Shown: positions 15,247-21,870, counted from the stretch's first letter. The stretch is 23,999 nt of DNA from Deltaproteobacteria bacterium (GCA_020633895.1 JACKCT010000025.1:1-23999), one strand, 5' to 3'. Translations and numbers: made by a program. Notes: generated by a model from the sequence alone, not told the origin.

Positions 15247-15255
15247 TGTGGATAA
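15247..15255 (-). promoter_or_regulatory. Perfect DnaA-box 9-mer (TTATCCACA)
   Basis: The minus strand reads TTATCCACA, the strong DnaA box of Escherichia coli oriC, in the local AT-rich patch upstream of the DnaB-like gene. I saw no second box nearby, so this is not an origin. It may be a DnaA-regulated site or chance (by a rough estimate, under 0.1 expected in a window of this size and composition). Confidence 0.3.
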
Positions 15256-15278
15256 ATCCCCCAAAAACTGACGGCGGG

Positions 15279-15626
15279 TCACTTGGCGCCGACCGTCGTT
15301 CGGCATTCCGACTCGATGCACGGGATAATGGTTTCGGAGCAGGCCGACTCGGAAATCTGATCCAGGGCGCATTGGGCGAAGCATTCGTAGATGTCCTCGC
15401 CGTCGGCGCATCGCTCGACCGCCTGCTCCTCGGTCAGCTCCGTTTCCCCGTCTTCCACGGAAACCAACGCGCAGTCATAGACCGCGTCCATCCCCTCGAC
15501 GCATTCCGCGTGGCTCAACGCGGCGTCCGAGTCGTCGTCATCGTCGTCGCCCGACGCGCACGCGCCGAACGCGACCAACGCCGCCAACAGCACCGCCGGC
15601 GCCCACCAACTCGTTCGAATTTTCAT
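15279..15626 (-). CDS. Small Cys-rich lipoprotein
   Basis: 115 residues. A signal peptide with hydrophobic stretch VLLAALVAFGAC makes Cys23 the likely lipidation site, followed by ASG and a short Asp run (27-32), the same surface-stalk style as the PHP lipoprotein. The mature part has eight further cysteines (42, 52, 73, 82, 86, 96, 103, 108), enough for four disulfides, and is strongly acidic. No family is recognised. ATG 15626 has only a weak GGGG upstream. Its stop is about 220 bases from the start of the DnaB-like gene, so the two are probably separate units. Likely a small extracytoplasmic lipoprotein of unknown function. Confidence 0.75.
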   Translation of the reverse strand: MKIRTSWWAPAVLLAALVAFGACASGDDDDDDSDAALSHAECVEGMDAVYDCALVSVEDGETELTEEQAVERCADGEDIYECFAQCALDQISESACSETIIPCIESECRTTVGAK

Positions 15627-15985
15627 AAGGCCCCGCGTCTCGAGGATCGGCCAGCGCTGTTCTTCCCCAAGAAACGCCGACCTTCGTTCGCTTCGTAAAC
15701 CATTCCCTCATCGTTGGCAAGTGGGGAGGCCGTGCGACAGTTGAGAGACGTATAGCCGCGCAGAGCCGCCCTTAAGTGTCCGACAGAGCCGCGCACGTAA
15801 GTAAGCGGTCCAAAGGGTTCGCCGATTCGACACGCTCGACGACCCCGCGCTGACGGTCGGGGCTCAGTTTCGTCTCAGCGTTTTACGAACGACGTTCGAA
15901 TTTGACCCCTCACGACCCGCCTTCGCTAGGGCTACGGCGAGGCAAGCCGTTCGGGGCTCTGACGGACACCGGCACCGAAATACGG
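15627..15985. other. Intergenic region dominated by a TIR-bearing repeat
   Basis: 359 bases between two minus-strand genes. 15627-15775 is the leader of the Cys-rich lipoprotein gene, including a short CAGAGCCGCC motif at 15761; 15776-15969 is a complete TIR element that ends 16 bases before the stop of the next gene. No gene seen. Confidence 0.7.
15776..15969 (+). mobile_element. TIR-bearing MITE-like repeat, copy 2 (194 bp)
   Basis: 15-bp terminal inverted repeats GTGTCCGACAGAGCC / GGCTCTGACGGACAC with one mismatch. The interior is collinear with copy 1 at 5786-5999, including GTAAGCGGTCCA, CGCTCGACGACCCCG, TTTGACCCCTCACGACCCGC and GCTACGGCGAGGCAAGCCG. It lacks the 30-base insertion of copy 1. 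The outer 4 bases of its ends differ from copy 1 but pair with each other. Confidence 0.6.
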
Positions 15986-16819
15986 CTAATACACCGGCAC
16001 GTCCGTCACGTTGCGTCCCCCGGCGCCCAGGCCCAGATGCAGACTGGCGAAGAAGGCTCGTTCAGCGACGTAGGGCACGTTGGAGATGCGGCGCGCGGCG
16101 CGATGCCACCTTCCGGCCGCCTGCCCCTTGTAGCCGACCGAAAAACCCGTCAGCCAAAGCCCGCCGCCTTTGCGCCGCTTGCCGAAGGGATCGCGGATGT
16201 CGGTGCGCAGCGCCACGTCGTAAACAAACGCCTGCTGGCGCAGTTTCGCCTCGCCGTTGCCGGACGGCAAATCCGGGTCGCCCAGGTCCACCGCCCGAAA
16301 ATCCCCGTCGAAGCGAATAAAATTCTCCGCGTAGCCCAAGCCGACCAGGATCATCGACGAGACCGTCCCGAAGTTCGCCGCCGGGGTGCCGAAGTCCATT
16401 TGCAGGTCCCAGCCGTCGACTTCCACGTCCATCGCCTCGCCGTCCGCCTCGGAGGCCCACAGCGTGGACGAGAAGCCGAACAGCCCCGTCTCCCGACCGA
16501 AGAAATGCAGTTCCAGATCCAGCCCCGGCGTGATCAGCGGCAACTCCTCGCTGTCGGCGATCTTCGCGGACAACCGCCCCGTCTCCATCATCAGCGGCAC
16601 GCCGCCCACCCCGAAATAGAACCCGTTGTCCAGCGGCGCCTCGGCCAGCGGACCGTCGCGCTTGGGCTCGTCGTCCGGCGGCGGTTCGTCTTCCTCGGCC
16701 CAGCTTGTCGCGGGGACGACGGCCGACGCCGTCACCAGCAGCCCGACGGCGGCCGCGGCGAGGACGGCGACCCGAAGAATACGGCGATAACCTCTGGAAA
16801 ATGTTTGCAAAGTCCGCAT
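15986..16819 (-). CDS. Predicted outer-membrane barrel protein
   Basis: 277 residues. A long signal peptide (about 41 residues, hydrophobic core VAVLAAAAVGLLVTASAVV, cleavage near SWA-EE) is followed by an acidic, Pro-rich linker (EEDEPPPDDEPKRDGP) and then a Gly-rich alternating region (GFYFGVGGVPLMM, LDLELHFFGRETGLFGFSSTLW, FVYDVALRTD, ASLHLGLGAG) consistent with antiparallel beta strands of an outer-membrane barrel; the last residue is Tyr. ATG 16819 is used in place of the TTG at 16828, which lacks support. It is divergent from the GspN-like gene, sharing a 117-base intergenic region. No specific family recognised. Confidence 0.7.
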   Translation of the reverse strand: MRTLQTFSRGYRRILRVAVLAAAAVGLLVTASAVVPATSWAEEDEPPPDDEPKRDGPLAEAPLDNGFYFGVGGVPLMMETGRLSAKIADSEELPLITPGLDLELHFFGRETGLFGFSSTLWASEADGEAMDVEVDGWDLQMDFGTPAANFGTVSSMILVGLGYAENFIRFDGDFRAVDLGDPDLPSGNGEAKLRQQAFVYDVALRTDIRDPFGKRRKGGGLWLTGFSVGYKGQAAGRWHRAARRISNVPYVAERAFFASLHLGLGAGGRNVTDVPVY

Positions 16820-16936
16820 GATCGGCAACTTTCCCGGGGCCGTTGGTGTCTTGTGAACCCCAGGGCCCTATGTTAGAAGAAACGGCCCAAACGGCAAACC
16901 CAAACGGCACGGTGATATGCCTCGTCGGTGGAGCCG

Positions 16937-17848
16937 ATGTTCAGACGGATTTTGACATTCCTCAAAAGCGCGGGCCTTCGGCAGAAGCTCAAGGCCGCCA
17001 TGGTCTATAGCTACGTCTTCTGGATCGTCTTCGGCCTGGTGCTCTACTGGACCTTCCCCTGGGACTCCATCAAGACGCTGATGGTCACGGAGTTCGAGGC
17101 CCGCACCGGCACCAACGTGCAGATCGACAAATTCGAACCCATCCGCATGAGCGGCCTGCAGTTCGAGGGCGTTCGCATCAGCCGCGCCGAGGAACCGGAC
17201 GTCACCCTGGCCGACATTGACATGGTCCGGATGCGCACCCACCTGGGCTCGCTGCTGACCGGCCGCCTGATCGTCGATTACGACCTGGAAGCCTACGGCG
17301 GCGGCCTGTCGGGCGTGTTCGAATCCCGGGAATACACCAAGCACGCCCTGGCGGTGAACTTCCGCGACCTGGACCTGAACAAATACCGCTTCGCCGCCCT
17401 GGTCGGTGACTACGCCAGCTTCAACCTTTACGGCAACCTGTCCGGCCACGTGAATCTGTTCGTCAACGACAAGGACAAAAAGCAGAACAAAGGCGAGGTG
17501 AATCTGTCCTTCGCCAACCTGCGCATGACCGACGCGGTCGTTGTCTCCAAGAGCCTGCCGCCGGTGGTCTTCGAGCCCGGCGCGATCAACATGGCCTTCG
17601 ACCGCAAAGGGTTCGATATCTCCGAATGGGTCATGAACGGCGACAACCTGTCGGTCAATGTCGCCGGCGACCTGGCCCTGCGCGAACCCTTCGAGCGCTC
17701 CCGCTTGAACTTCACCGCCAAGTTCCGTCCCTCCGAGACCATGCTCGACGCCGTCCCCGAACTCACCCTCGCCGCCGAGCCGGACGACGAAGGCTGGTTC
17801 AACGTCCGCTTGCGCGGCACGGTCGAGAAGCCCAGCACGAGCTTTTAG
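16937..17848 (+). CDS. GspN-like (AsmA-related) inner-membrane protein
   Basis: 303 residues with a short cytoplasmic N-terminus, one transmembrane helix (about 25-42, YSYVFWIVFGLVLYWTF) and a periplasmic beta-rich body with TFPWDSIKTLMVTEFEARTGTNVQIDKFEP and MSGLQFEGVRIS. That layout matches the deltaproteobacterial/Leptospira type of type II secretion protein GspN, which shares the beta-strand groove of the AsmA/TamB lipid-transport proteins. No other gsp gene is in the window, so secretion is not supported here; envelope lipid transport is an alternative. ATG 16937 is chosen over GTG 16928 because GGTGG precedes it by 5 bases. The gene is followed directly by two inverted family B repeats. 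Confidence 0.7.
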   Translation: MFRRILTFLKSAGLRQKLKAAMVYSYVFWIVFGLVLYWTFPWDSIKTLMVTEFEARTGTNVQIDKFEPIRMSGLQFEGVRISRAEEPDVTLADIDMVRMRTHLGSLLTGRLIVDYDLEAYGGGLSGVFESREYTKHALAVNFRDLDLNKYRFAALVGDYASFNLYGNLSGHVNLFVNDKDKKQNKGEVNLSFANLRMTDAVVVSKSLPPVVFEPGAINMAFDRKGFDISEWVMNGDNLSVNVAGDLALREPFERSRLNFTAKFRPSETMLDAVPELTLAAEPDDEGWFNVRLRGTVEKPSTSF

Positions 17849-17863
17849 CCAAACCTCGCCCAC

Positions 17864-17910
17864 GGGTGCCACACTTTCGCGAGGGCGTAGCCCGAGAGAA
17901 GGTGTGTATT
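17864..17910 (-). repeat. Family B hairpin repeat, copy 3 (reverse)
   Basis: Read on the minus strand it shows ACACACCTTCTCTC, inner arm GGGC-TAC-GCCC and CGCGAAAGTGTGGCACCC. It starts 16 bases after the GspN-like stop codon and faces copy 4 in the opposite orientation, so the two together can also pair as a larger inverted repeat. Confidence 0.75.
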
Positions 17911-17930
17911 TCGATGCTCAAGTCGCGGCA

Positions 17931-17976
17931 TTCACACCTTCCCGTCGCCCACGGCGCCGTGAAAGTGCGGCACCCC
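17931..17976 (+). repeat. Family B hairpin repeat, copy 4
   Basis: TTCACACCTTCCC, inner arm CGCC-CAC-GGCG and CGTGAAAGTGCGGCACCCC. The outer right arm has TGCGG in place of TGTGG. Confidence 0.75.
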
Positions 17977-18115
17977 ACGTCCACATTGCCCCCCCGCCGA
18001 TTCCTCCCTAATTCTTTAACCTTCTGTATATTGCCCGTGTCTCCATTCCGAAAAACCGGTCGTCGCACATGGGCAAGCGGCCGCGAGGGATGGTCACGAA
18101 AGGCGATAGAGGCGC

Positions 18116-18670
18116 GTGACGGCGGGCGGACAACCCAGCGACGAGCAATTGGTGGCCGCGTTCAAGGCCGGCCAAACCGACGCCTTTGTCGTCCTCATGG
18201 AGCGCTATCGACGCATGGTCTATTTCGTCGCCCTCAAAATGGTCAAAACCCACGACGACGCCGACGACGTGGCCCAGCAGACGTTCATCTCCATGCACAA
18301 AAACCTCGCCAAGTTTCGCGGGGACAGTTCGGTGAAGACCTGGATCTATCGCATGACCTCGAACTTCGCCAAAAACCGGATCCGGGATCGGGGCCGCCAC
18401 GAGGGCGAGGAAGTGGACGAGCGCCTCCCCGTCGGCGACGACAACGCGGAAGAGCGCATGGCCCATGACGACGAGCGCCGCCTGCTGGCCGACGCGGTGG
18501 AAACGCTGCCGCCCCGGCAAAAGGAAGTCCTGCGCCTGCGGGTGCATCAGGAGCTGAGCTTCGCGGAGATTGCCGACGCGCTGGGCGTGTCCGTGTCTTC
18601 GGCGAAGGTGAACTATCACTACGCGGTTCGGTCGCTTCAGCGGCGGCTGGCCGGTGAGTCCGACGCATGA
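18116..18670 (+). CDS. ECF sigma factor
   Basis: 184 residues with region 2 (about 24-88: YRRMVYFVALKMVKTHDDADDVAQQTFISMHKNLAKFRGDS..., core binding and -10 recognition) and region 4 (about 125-178: LPPRQKEVLRLRVHQELSFAEIADALGVSVSSAKVNYHYAVRSLQRRL, a helix-turn-helix for the -35), with no region 1.1 or 3: the layout of group 4 (ECF) sigma factors. The likely start is GTG 18116 with AGAGG 3 bases upstream; no in-frame ATG gives a full-length product. The stop overlaps the next gene's start (ATGA), so sigma and putative anti-sigma are translationally coupled. It probably responds to an envelope signal passed by the next gene; an AT-rich stretch (TATATT at 18028-18033) is a possible promoter. 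Confidence 0.93.
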   Translation: MTAGGQPSDEQLVAAFKAGQTDAFVVLMERYRRMVYFVALKMVKTHDDADDVAQQTFISMHKNLAKFRGDSSVKTWIYRMTSNFAKNRIRDRGRHEGEEVDERLPVGDDNAEERMAHDDERRLLADAVETLPPRQKEVLRLRVHQELSFAEIADALGVSVSSAKVNYHYAVRSLQRRLAGESDA

Positions 18671-19359
18671 GCGACGAAACCCACATCCTCTCCGAGTCCG
18701 ACTACGCCGCCCTCATCGACTATGCGGAAGGCGAGCTTTTCGGCGAGGAGCGCGAGCGCATGGATCATTTGGTGCGTTCGGATGCCGTTTATCGGTCGGC
18801 CTATCGCGAAATCCTGTCGCTGACCGCCAAGGTGAAGAACGCCGACGCCCCCGCCGATCCGGGCGAGGCCTATTTCGAGAGCCTATCCCGCCGTGTCCTG
18901 ACGCAAATCGACGAAGCGCCGGATGCGTCCTGGACCCGGCGGGCGATCGCGTGGCTGGGCGGGCCGATTTGGCGACCCCTGCTCGCCGCCGCGCCGGCGT
19001 TGGCGGTGGTCATCGCCGTGGGTCTTTCCTATTTCACGCCGACAACCGACGACACCGCGTCGCCTGTGGACACCGCCGCCATCGTCGCCGCCGTGCAACG
19101 CCAAAGCGTGGAGCAGCAACTGCTGCTGGCCGGACCGGAGGGCGTCGCCGACCAAACGGACACCGACACCGAGGTGAGCGACGAAGACCTGGCCGTCGCC
19201 CTGCTCGACAACGATGAAAACCTGGCCGCCTTGGCCGAGGACGAACCCGAAACGCCGGACCTGGTGGCGCGCGTTCAGACGTCCTACTCGGACCTGGACG
19301 ACGAAGACCTCCAGGCCTTGGCCGAATACCTGGAGTCCGTCGGGTCGTGGGAGATTTAG
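18667..19359 (+). CDS. Membrane-anchored anti-sigma factor candidate
   Basis: 230 residues. The N-terminal cytoplasmic part (1-100) is acidic and helical (LIDYAEGELFGEERERMDHLVRSD) and resembles the sigma-binding domain of anti-sigma factors but lacks the HxxxCxxC zinc motif. One transmembrane helix (about 103-123, PLLAAAPALAVVIAVGLSYF) leads to an acidic extracytoplasmic domain (130-230) with repeated DEDL motifs and no known fold. The ATGA overlap with the ECF gene and a single transmembrane helix make anti-sigma the natural reading; it is inferred from context as much as from sequence. Next comes the Spy/CpxP-like gene, 43 bases downstream. Confidence 0.75.
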   Translation: MSDETHILSESDYAALIDYAEGELFGEERERMDHLVRSDAVYRSAYREILSLTAKVKNADAPADPGEAYFESLSRRVLTQIDEAPDASWTRRAIAWLGGPIWRPLLAAAPALAVVIAVGLSYFTPTTDDTASPVDTAAIVAAVQRQSVEQQLLLAGPEGVADQTDTDTEVSDEDLAVALLDNDENLAALAEDEPETPDLVARVQTSYSDLDDEDLQALAEYLESVGSWEI

Positions 19360-19402
19360 GATGACCCCGTTCCCCCTGCTAGGAAATCCGCGAGGAGAAA
19401 CG

Positions 19403-19975
19403 ATGACGATGCCGCCCCATGCCGCCGCCGCGCGCCGCCTGGTCGCCGCGATACTGGCCGCCTTGATGCTCGCCGTCCCGATGTTGGCCCACGCCGGGCC
19501 GCGCCGGGATCTGTCCCCCGAGGAACAGGAGCGCCGCTGGAAACGCGTGGATATGGTGCGCATGTGGAAGATGGCCGAGGTGCTCGACCTGAACGAGGAC
19601 GAGATGGCCGCGCTCATCCCCCTGCTGCGCGATTACCACAACCAATGGCGGACGCTGGCCGTCAAGCGGGAGACGGCGCTGAAAGATCTGCGAAGCCTGG
19701 CCATGGCGGGTGACGACACGAAAGCCAAGGAAATCACGTCGAAAACGAACGAAATTCTCGAATTGGAGGACGACCTTCTCAAACTCCGCCGGACGCACTA
19801 CGAGGCCATGAAGCAGCACCTCTCCCCCACCAAGCTGGCCAAGTACCTGCTCTTCGAGATCCGGTTCCAGCGGGAGATCCAGCGGTTCATGAACGACGCC
19901 CGCGACGGTCGGCGCGGCCCCCGCGGAGGACGGCCGTTCCAGTCGCCGCCTCCCAGCGACGAGGGATTCGAATAA
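19403..19975 (+). CDS. Spy/CpxP-like periplasmic protein
   Basis: 190 residues. The signal peptide ends near AHA-G (residue 31). The mature part is helical: LDLNEDEMAALIPLLRDYHNQWRTL, a long alpha-hairpin to FEIRFQREIQRFM, then a short Arg/Gly-rich tail (RDGRRGPRGGRPFQSPP). A LxLxxxE-type repeat and the all-helical form match the LTXXQ/Spy-CpxP group of periplasmic chaperones and envelope-stress sensors, often encoded next to ECF sigma/anti-sigma pairs. ATG 19403 is preferred over ATG 19361 because AGGAG lies about 6 bases upstream. It is probably the last gene of the sigma operon. Confidence 0.75.
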   Translation: MTMPPHAAAARRLVAAILAALMLAVPMLAHAGPRRDLSPEEQERRWKRVDMVRMWKMAEVLDLNEDEMAALIPLLRDYHNQWRTLAVKRETALKDLRSLAMAGDDTKAKEITSKTNEILELEDDLLKLRRTHYEAMKQHLSPTKLAKYLLFEIRFQREIQRFMNDARDGRRGPRGGRPFQSPPPSDEGFE

Positions 19976-20051
19976 GTTTCGAGCAAATTCGACAGATCCC
20001 GGAATTTCCACAGCGGGCCGGACAAATCATATCGGGAAATCCCCGAGTTGA

Positions 20052-20100
20052 GACAAAATCCCCCGTAGAAGAAGTACGGGATTTGTCACTCCGTGACAAA
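20052..20100 (+). promoter_or_regulatory. Two mutually exclusive hairpins
   Basis: Hairpin 1 pairs 20052-20067 with 20075-20087 (13 bp with small bulges, loop GAAGAAG). Hairpin 2 pairs TTTGTCAC (20082-20089) with GTGACAAA (20093-20100) around TCC. They share 20082-20087, so only one can form. As DNA, the second is a perfect operator-like dyad. It is about 75 bases after the sigma-operon stop. Confidence 0.5.
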
Positions 20101-20162
20101 AATCGTCACTGATCCGTGGCGAATTCGCCCCAATCTTTCCCCGACTCCCCCGAAATCGACCT

Positions 20163-20190
20163 CAATATTGTTATCTATACAACAATATTG
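20163..20190. promoter_or_regulatory. AT-rich double-palindrome, operator-like
   Basis: Arms CAATATTGTT and AACAATATTG pair perfectly around an 8-base loop. The 8-mer CAATATTG, itself a palindrome, occurs twice at a 20-bp (about two-turn) spacing. In this GC-rich sequence it stands out. No convincing -35/-10 pair was found around it. Confidence 0.5.
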
Positions 20191-20199
20191 GCACTCCTG

Positions 20200-20510
20200 A
20201 CTAACGGTTTCGCCAAACGAGCAACATTCGCATCCCCTGGCCCGGGTCTTGCTTATCAAAAGGCTCGTTGGCTGACGGTTCAAAGTTGAATCCGGTTTCA
20301 AAAAAATCGCTCGCAAAGCGATGAAACCTCGGACGGTCGAACCCGAAACGGGATCCCTCCGACGCACCGGAAAGCCGACACGGGCGCCGCGAAAGCGCAA
20401 GCGCCCCCCAAAATCAGAGAACGTGGACCGACTACTTTAGCACACCAAAGTCGAGTCCAATTCCCGACCTGCGATCGGCCGAGGCACCAAACCTCGGCCC
20501 ATTTTTTTTG
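20200..20510 (+). ncRNA. Candidate structured non-coding RNA, family unknown
   Basis: A series of strong stems lies upstream of a good terminator with no coding frame between: 20212-20222 with 20263-20272 (GCCAA(A)CGAGC/GCTCGTTGGC, 10 bp, one bulge); a two-part hairpin 20291-20333 (TCCG/CGGA, GTTTC/GAAAC and ATCGCT/AGCGAT); CCCG-AAA-CGGG (20342-20352); and GGGCGC/GCGCCC (20382-20406) enclosing CGC-GAAA-GCG with a GNRA tetraloop. The 5' end and promoter are not defined. It does not match RNase P, tmRNA, SRP or 6S RNA signatures known to me. Alternatively, it is a long 3' leader-out of the sigma operon. Confidence 0.4.
20477..20509 (+). terminator. Strong Rho-independent terminator
   Basis: Perfect 8-bp stem GGCCGAGG / CCTCGGCC with loop CACCAAA, then CA and eight T (20502-20509). 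The nearest plus-strand gene ends 500 bases upstream, which points to an intervening transcript. Confidence 0.9.
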
Positions 20511-20531
20511 TGGCGGAGCCGCCACGGGCTA

Positions 20532-20600
20532 GGAGATACTTCGTATCTCTGACGCTGTCGCGCGGCTTGCATGAGCCGTGGAGGGCGTCGCTTCGCTCCG
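20532..20600 (-). repeat. Family C repeat, copy 2 (reverse)
   Basis: Minus-strand reading matches 101-169: hairpin GAGATAC-GAA-GTATCTC preceded by a GCGACAGCGT block. Differences between the copies are mostly single bases. Confidence 0.75.
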
Positions 20601-20657
20601 AGCGATTCAGAGCCGTGACCTGTAGGTAGCGGGTCGGTTCGAGCCGGTAAAACCAAT

Positions 20658-20703
20658 GGGTGCACATTTTCGCGACGCCGAAGGCGGAGAGAATGTGCGA
20701 TGG
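20658..20703 (-). repeat. Family B hairpin repeat, copy 5 (reverse, divergent)
   Basis: On the minus strand: GCACATTCTCTC, inner arm CGCC-TTC-GGCG, then CGCGAAAATGTGCACCC. The outer stem here is GCACATT/AATGTGC, whereas other copies have CACACCTT/AAAGTGTGG: both arms have changed and pairing is kept. Confidence 0.65.
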
Positions 20704-20705
20704 CT

Positions 20706-20860
20706 TGCGATGACAGAGCCGCGCACGACATTTCTGAGCCCCGACCTGTAGGGAGGGGTCTGGTCCAACCCGGCACGCACTAAACGTTGTTTGACGCATC
20801 GAATGTGGCGTACCGGGACGAACCAAACCGCTTACTACCGTGCGCGGCTCCGTCATCGCA
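20706..20860 (-). mobile_element. TIR-bearing MITE-like repeat, copy 3 (155 bp)
   Basis: 22-bp terminal inverted repeats with one mismatch: the left end starts TGCGATGACAGAGCC and the right end is GGCTCCGTCATCGCA at its outer edge, the two continuing inward through GCGCACG/CGTGCGC. The interior is partly related in reverse to copies 1 and 2 (AACCGCTTACTACC for GTAAGCGG) but otherwise diverged. No coding capacity. It ends about 110 bases before nadK. Confidence 0.55.
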
Positions 20861-20973
20861 GGACGGCGGTTTCGTCTTCTTAGTTGTACCAACCATCGCC
20901 CCGGCTTTTCCGTTCCCGGGATCTCTGTTAGCGTCAACCGCAACGGCAATTCCGACGACAAGGCGGCGTTTCT

Positions 20974-21870
20974 TTGGTGCGTTTCATCGGCATCACCGTG
21001 GTGCGCAACAAACCCGCGGCGGGCGAGGCGGCGCGCGATCTGATCGACTGGCTGCGTTCGCGGGAGATCGTGCCGCTGTACCTGACGGACCTGGAGGAAC
21101 AGTACGGCATCGGCGGCGGCGTGCCCGAGCGCGTCATCGTGGAGAAGGCGGATCTGGTGGTGGTGCTGGGCGGCGACGGGTCGTTCCTGGCGGCCGCGCG
21201 GATGATGATGCAGCGCCCGACGCCCATTATCGGCGTCAACTTCGGCTCGTTGGGCTTCCTGACGGAGATCGCCTTCGAAGAGCTCTACGAGGTCATGGAG
21301 CGGGCCCTGGCCGACGAACTGCATGTGCGGGAGAGGCACATGCTCGACGCCATCTACGATCCCCCCGGCGACCGGCGCGGCCCGGGGCCGTGGGCGGCGG
21401 AAGAATCGTTGCAGCCCGTGCTGTTTTCCGTGCTCAACGAAGTGGTCATCACCAAGATGGACGAAGGGCGCGTGATCGACCTGATGATCACCGTCGACGG
21501 CCTGCCCATGACCAGCGTGCGCGGTGACGGCATGATCGTCTCCACCCCCACCGGTTCGACCGCCTACAGCCTCTCGGCCGGCGGGCCGATTGTCTTTCCC
21601 GATCTGGAAGCGACGATCCTCACGCCCATCTGCCCCCACAGCCTCACCTTTCGCCCGGTGGTCGTCCCCGCCGACAAGGAGATCCGCATCGAGCTGGTCT
21701 CCCCCGAGCGCGAGGTGATCGTCTCGGCCGACGGGGTGCGCATCGGGCGGCTGCAATACGGCGGCGTGCTGCGCATTCGCCAAAGCGAGGTGCGGGTGCG
21801 CAAGGTGATTTCTCCCCAGCGCGACTTCTTTTCCATCTTGCGCGACAAACTCCATTGGGGCGAGGATTAG
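20974..21870 (+). CDS. nadK: NAD kinase
   Basis: 298 residues, complete NAD kinase. The GGDGS motif (66-70) in VVVLGGDGSFL binds ATP/NAD; other signatures are GVNFGSLGFLTE, the NE motif in LNEVVITK, GDGMIVSTPTGSTAYSLSAGGPIV and VSADGVRIG. It phosphorylates NAD+ to NADP+ in the cytoplasm. A 20-residue insert rich in Pro, Gly and Arg (DPPGDRRGPGPWAAEE) splits the central part, longer than in typical 270-290 residue homologues. The start is TTG 20974 (GGCGG 7 bases upstream) or GTG 20977; no ATG fits the conserved N-terminus. recN follows on the same strand, a common pairing, but a 103-base hairpin repeat separates them. Confidence 0.93.
   Translation: MVRFIGITVVRNKPAAGEAARDLIDWLRSREIVPLYLTDLEEQYGIGGGVPERVIVEKADLVVVLGGDGSFLAAARMMMQRPTPIIGVNFGSLGFLTEIAFEELYEVMERALADELHVRERHMLDAIYDPPGDRRGPGPWAAEESLQPVLFSVLNEVVITKMDEGRVIDLMITVDGLPMTSVRGDGMIVSTPTGSTAYSLSAGGPIVFPDLEATILTPICPHSLTFRPVVVPADKEIRIELVSPEREVIVSADGVRIGRLQYGGVLRIRQSEVRVRKVISPQRDFFSILRDKLHWGED

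Larger units (their letters stand above)
19976..20973. other. One-kilobase non-coding region
   Basis: No protein-coding frame looks real here. In order it holds: competing hairpins (20052-20100), an AT-rich inverted repeat (20163-20190), a predicted structured transcript ending in a terminator (about 20200-20510), a GTGGCGG/CCGCCAC stem (20510-20525), a family C repeat, a family B hairpin and a TIR element (20706-20860), then the short leader of nadK. Confidence 0.7.

Noticed and set aside
20622-20633. GTAGGTAGCGGG, as in the 3' part of the c-di-GMP-I (GEMM) riboswitch
   Set aside because: The 5' half (CACGCACAGGGCAAACC and the tetraloop receptor) is absent; the stretch lies among dispersed repeats, so chance similarity.
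20706-20860. An insertion sequence
   Set aside because: There is no transposase frame in or near any of the TIR elements; they are too short and can at most be non-autonomous.
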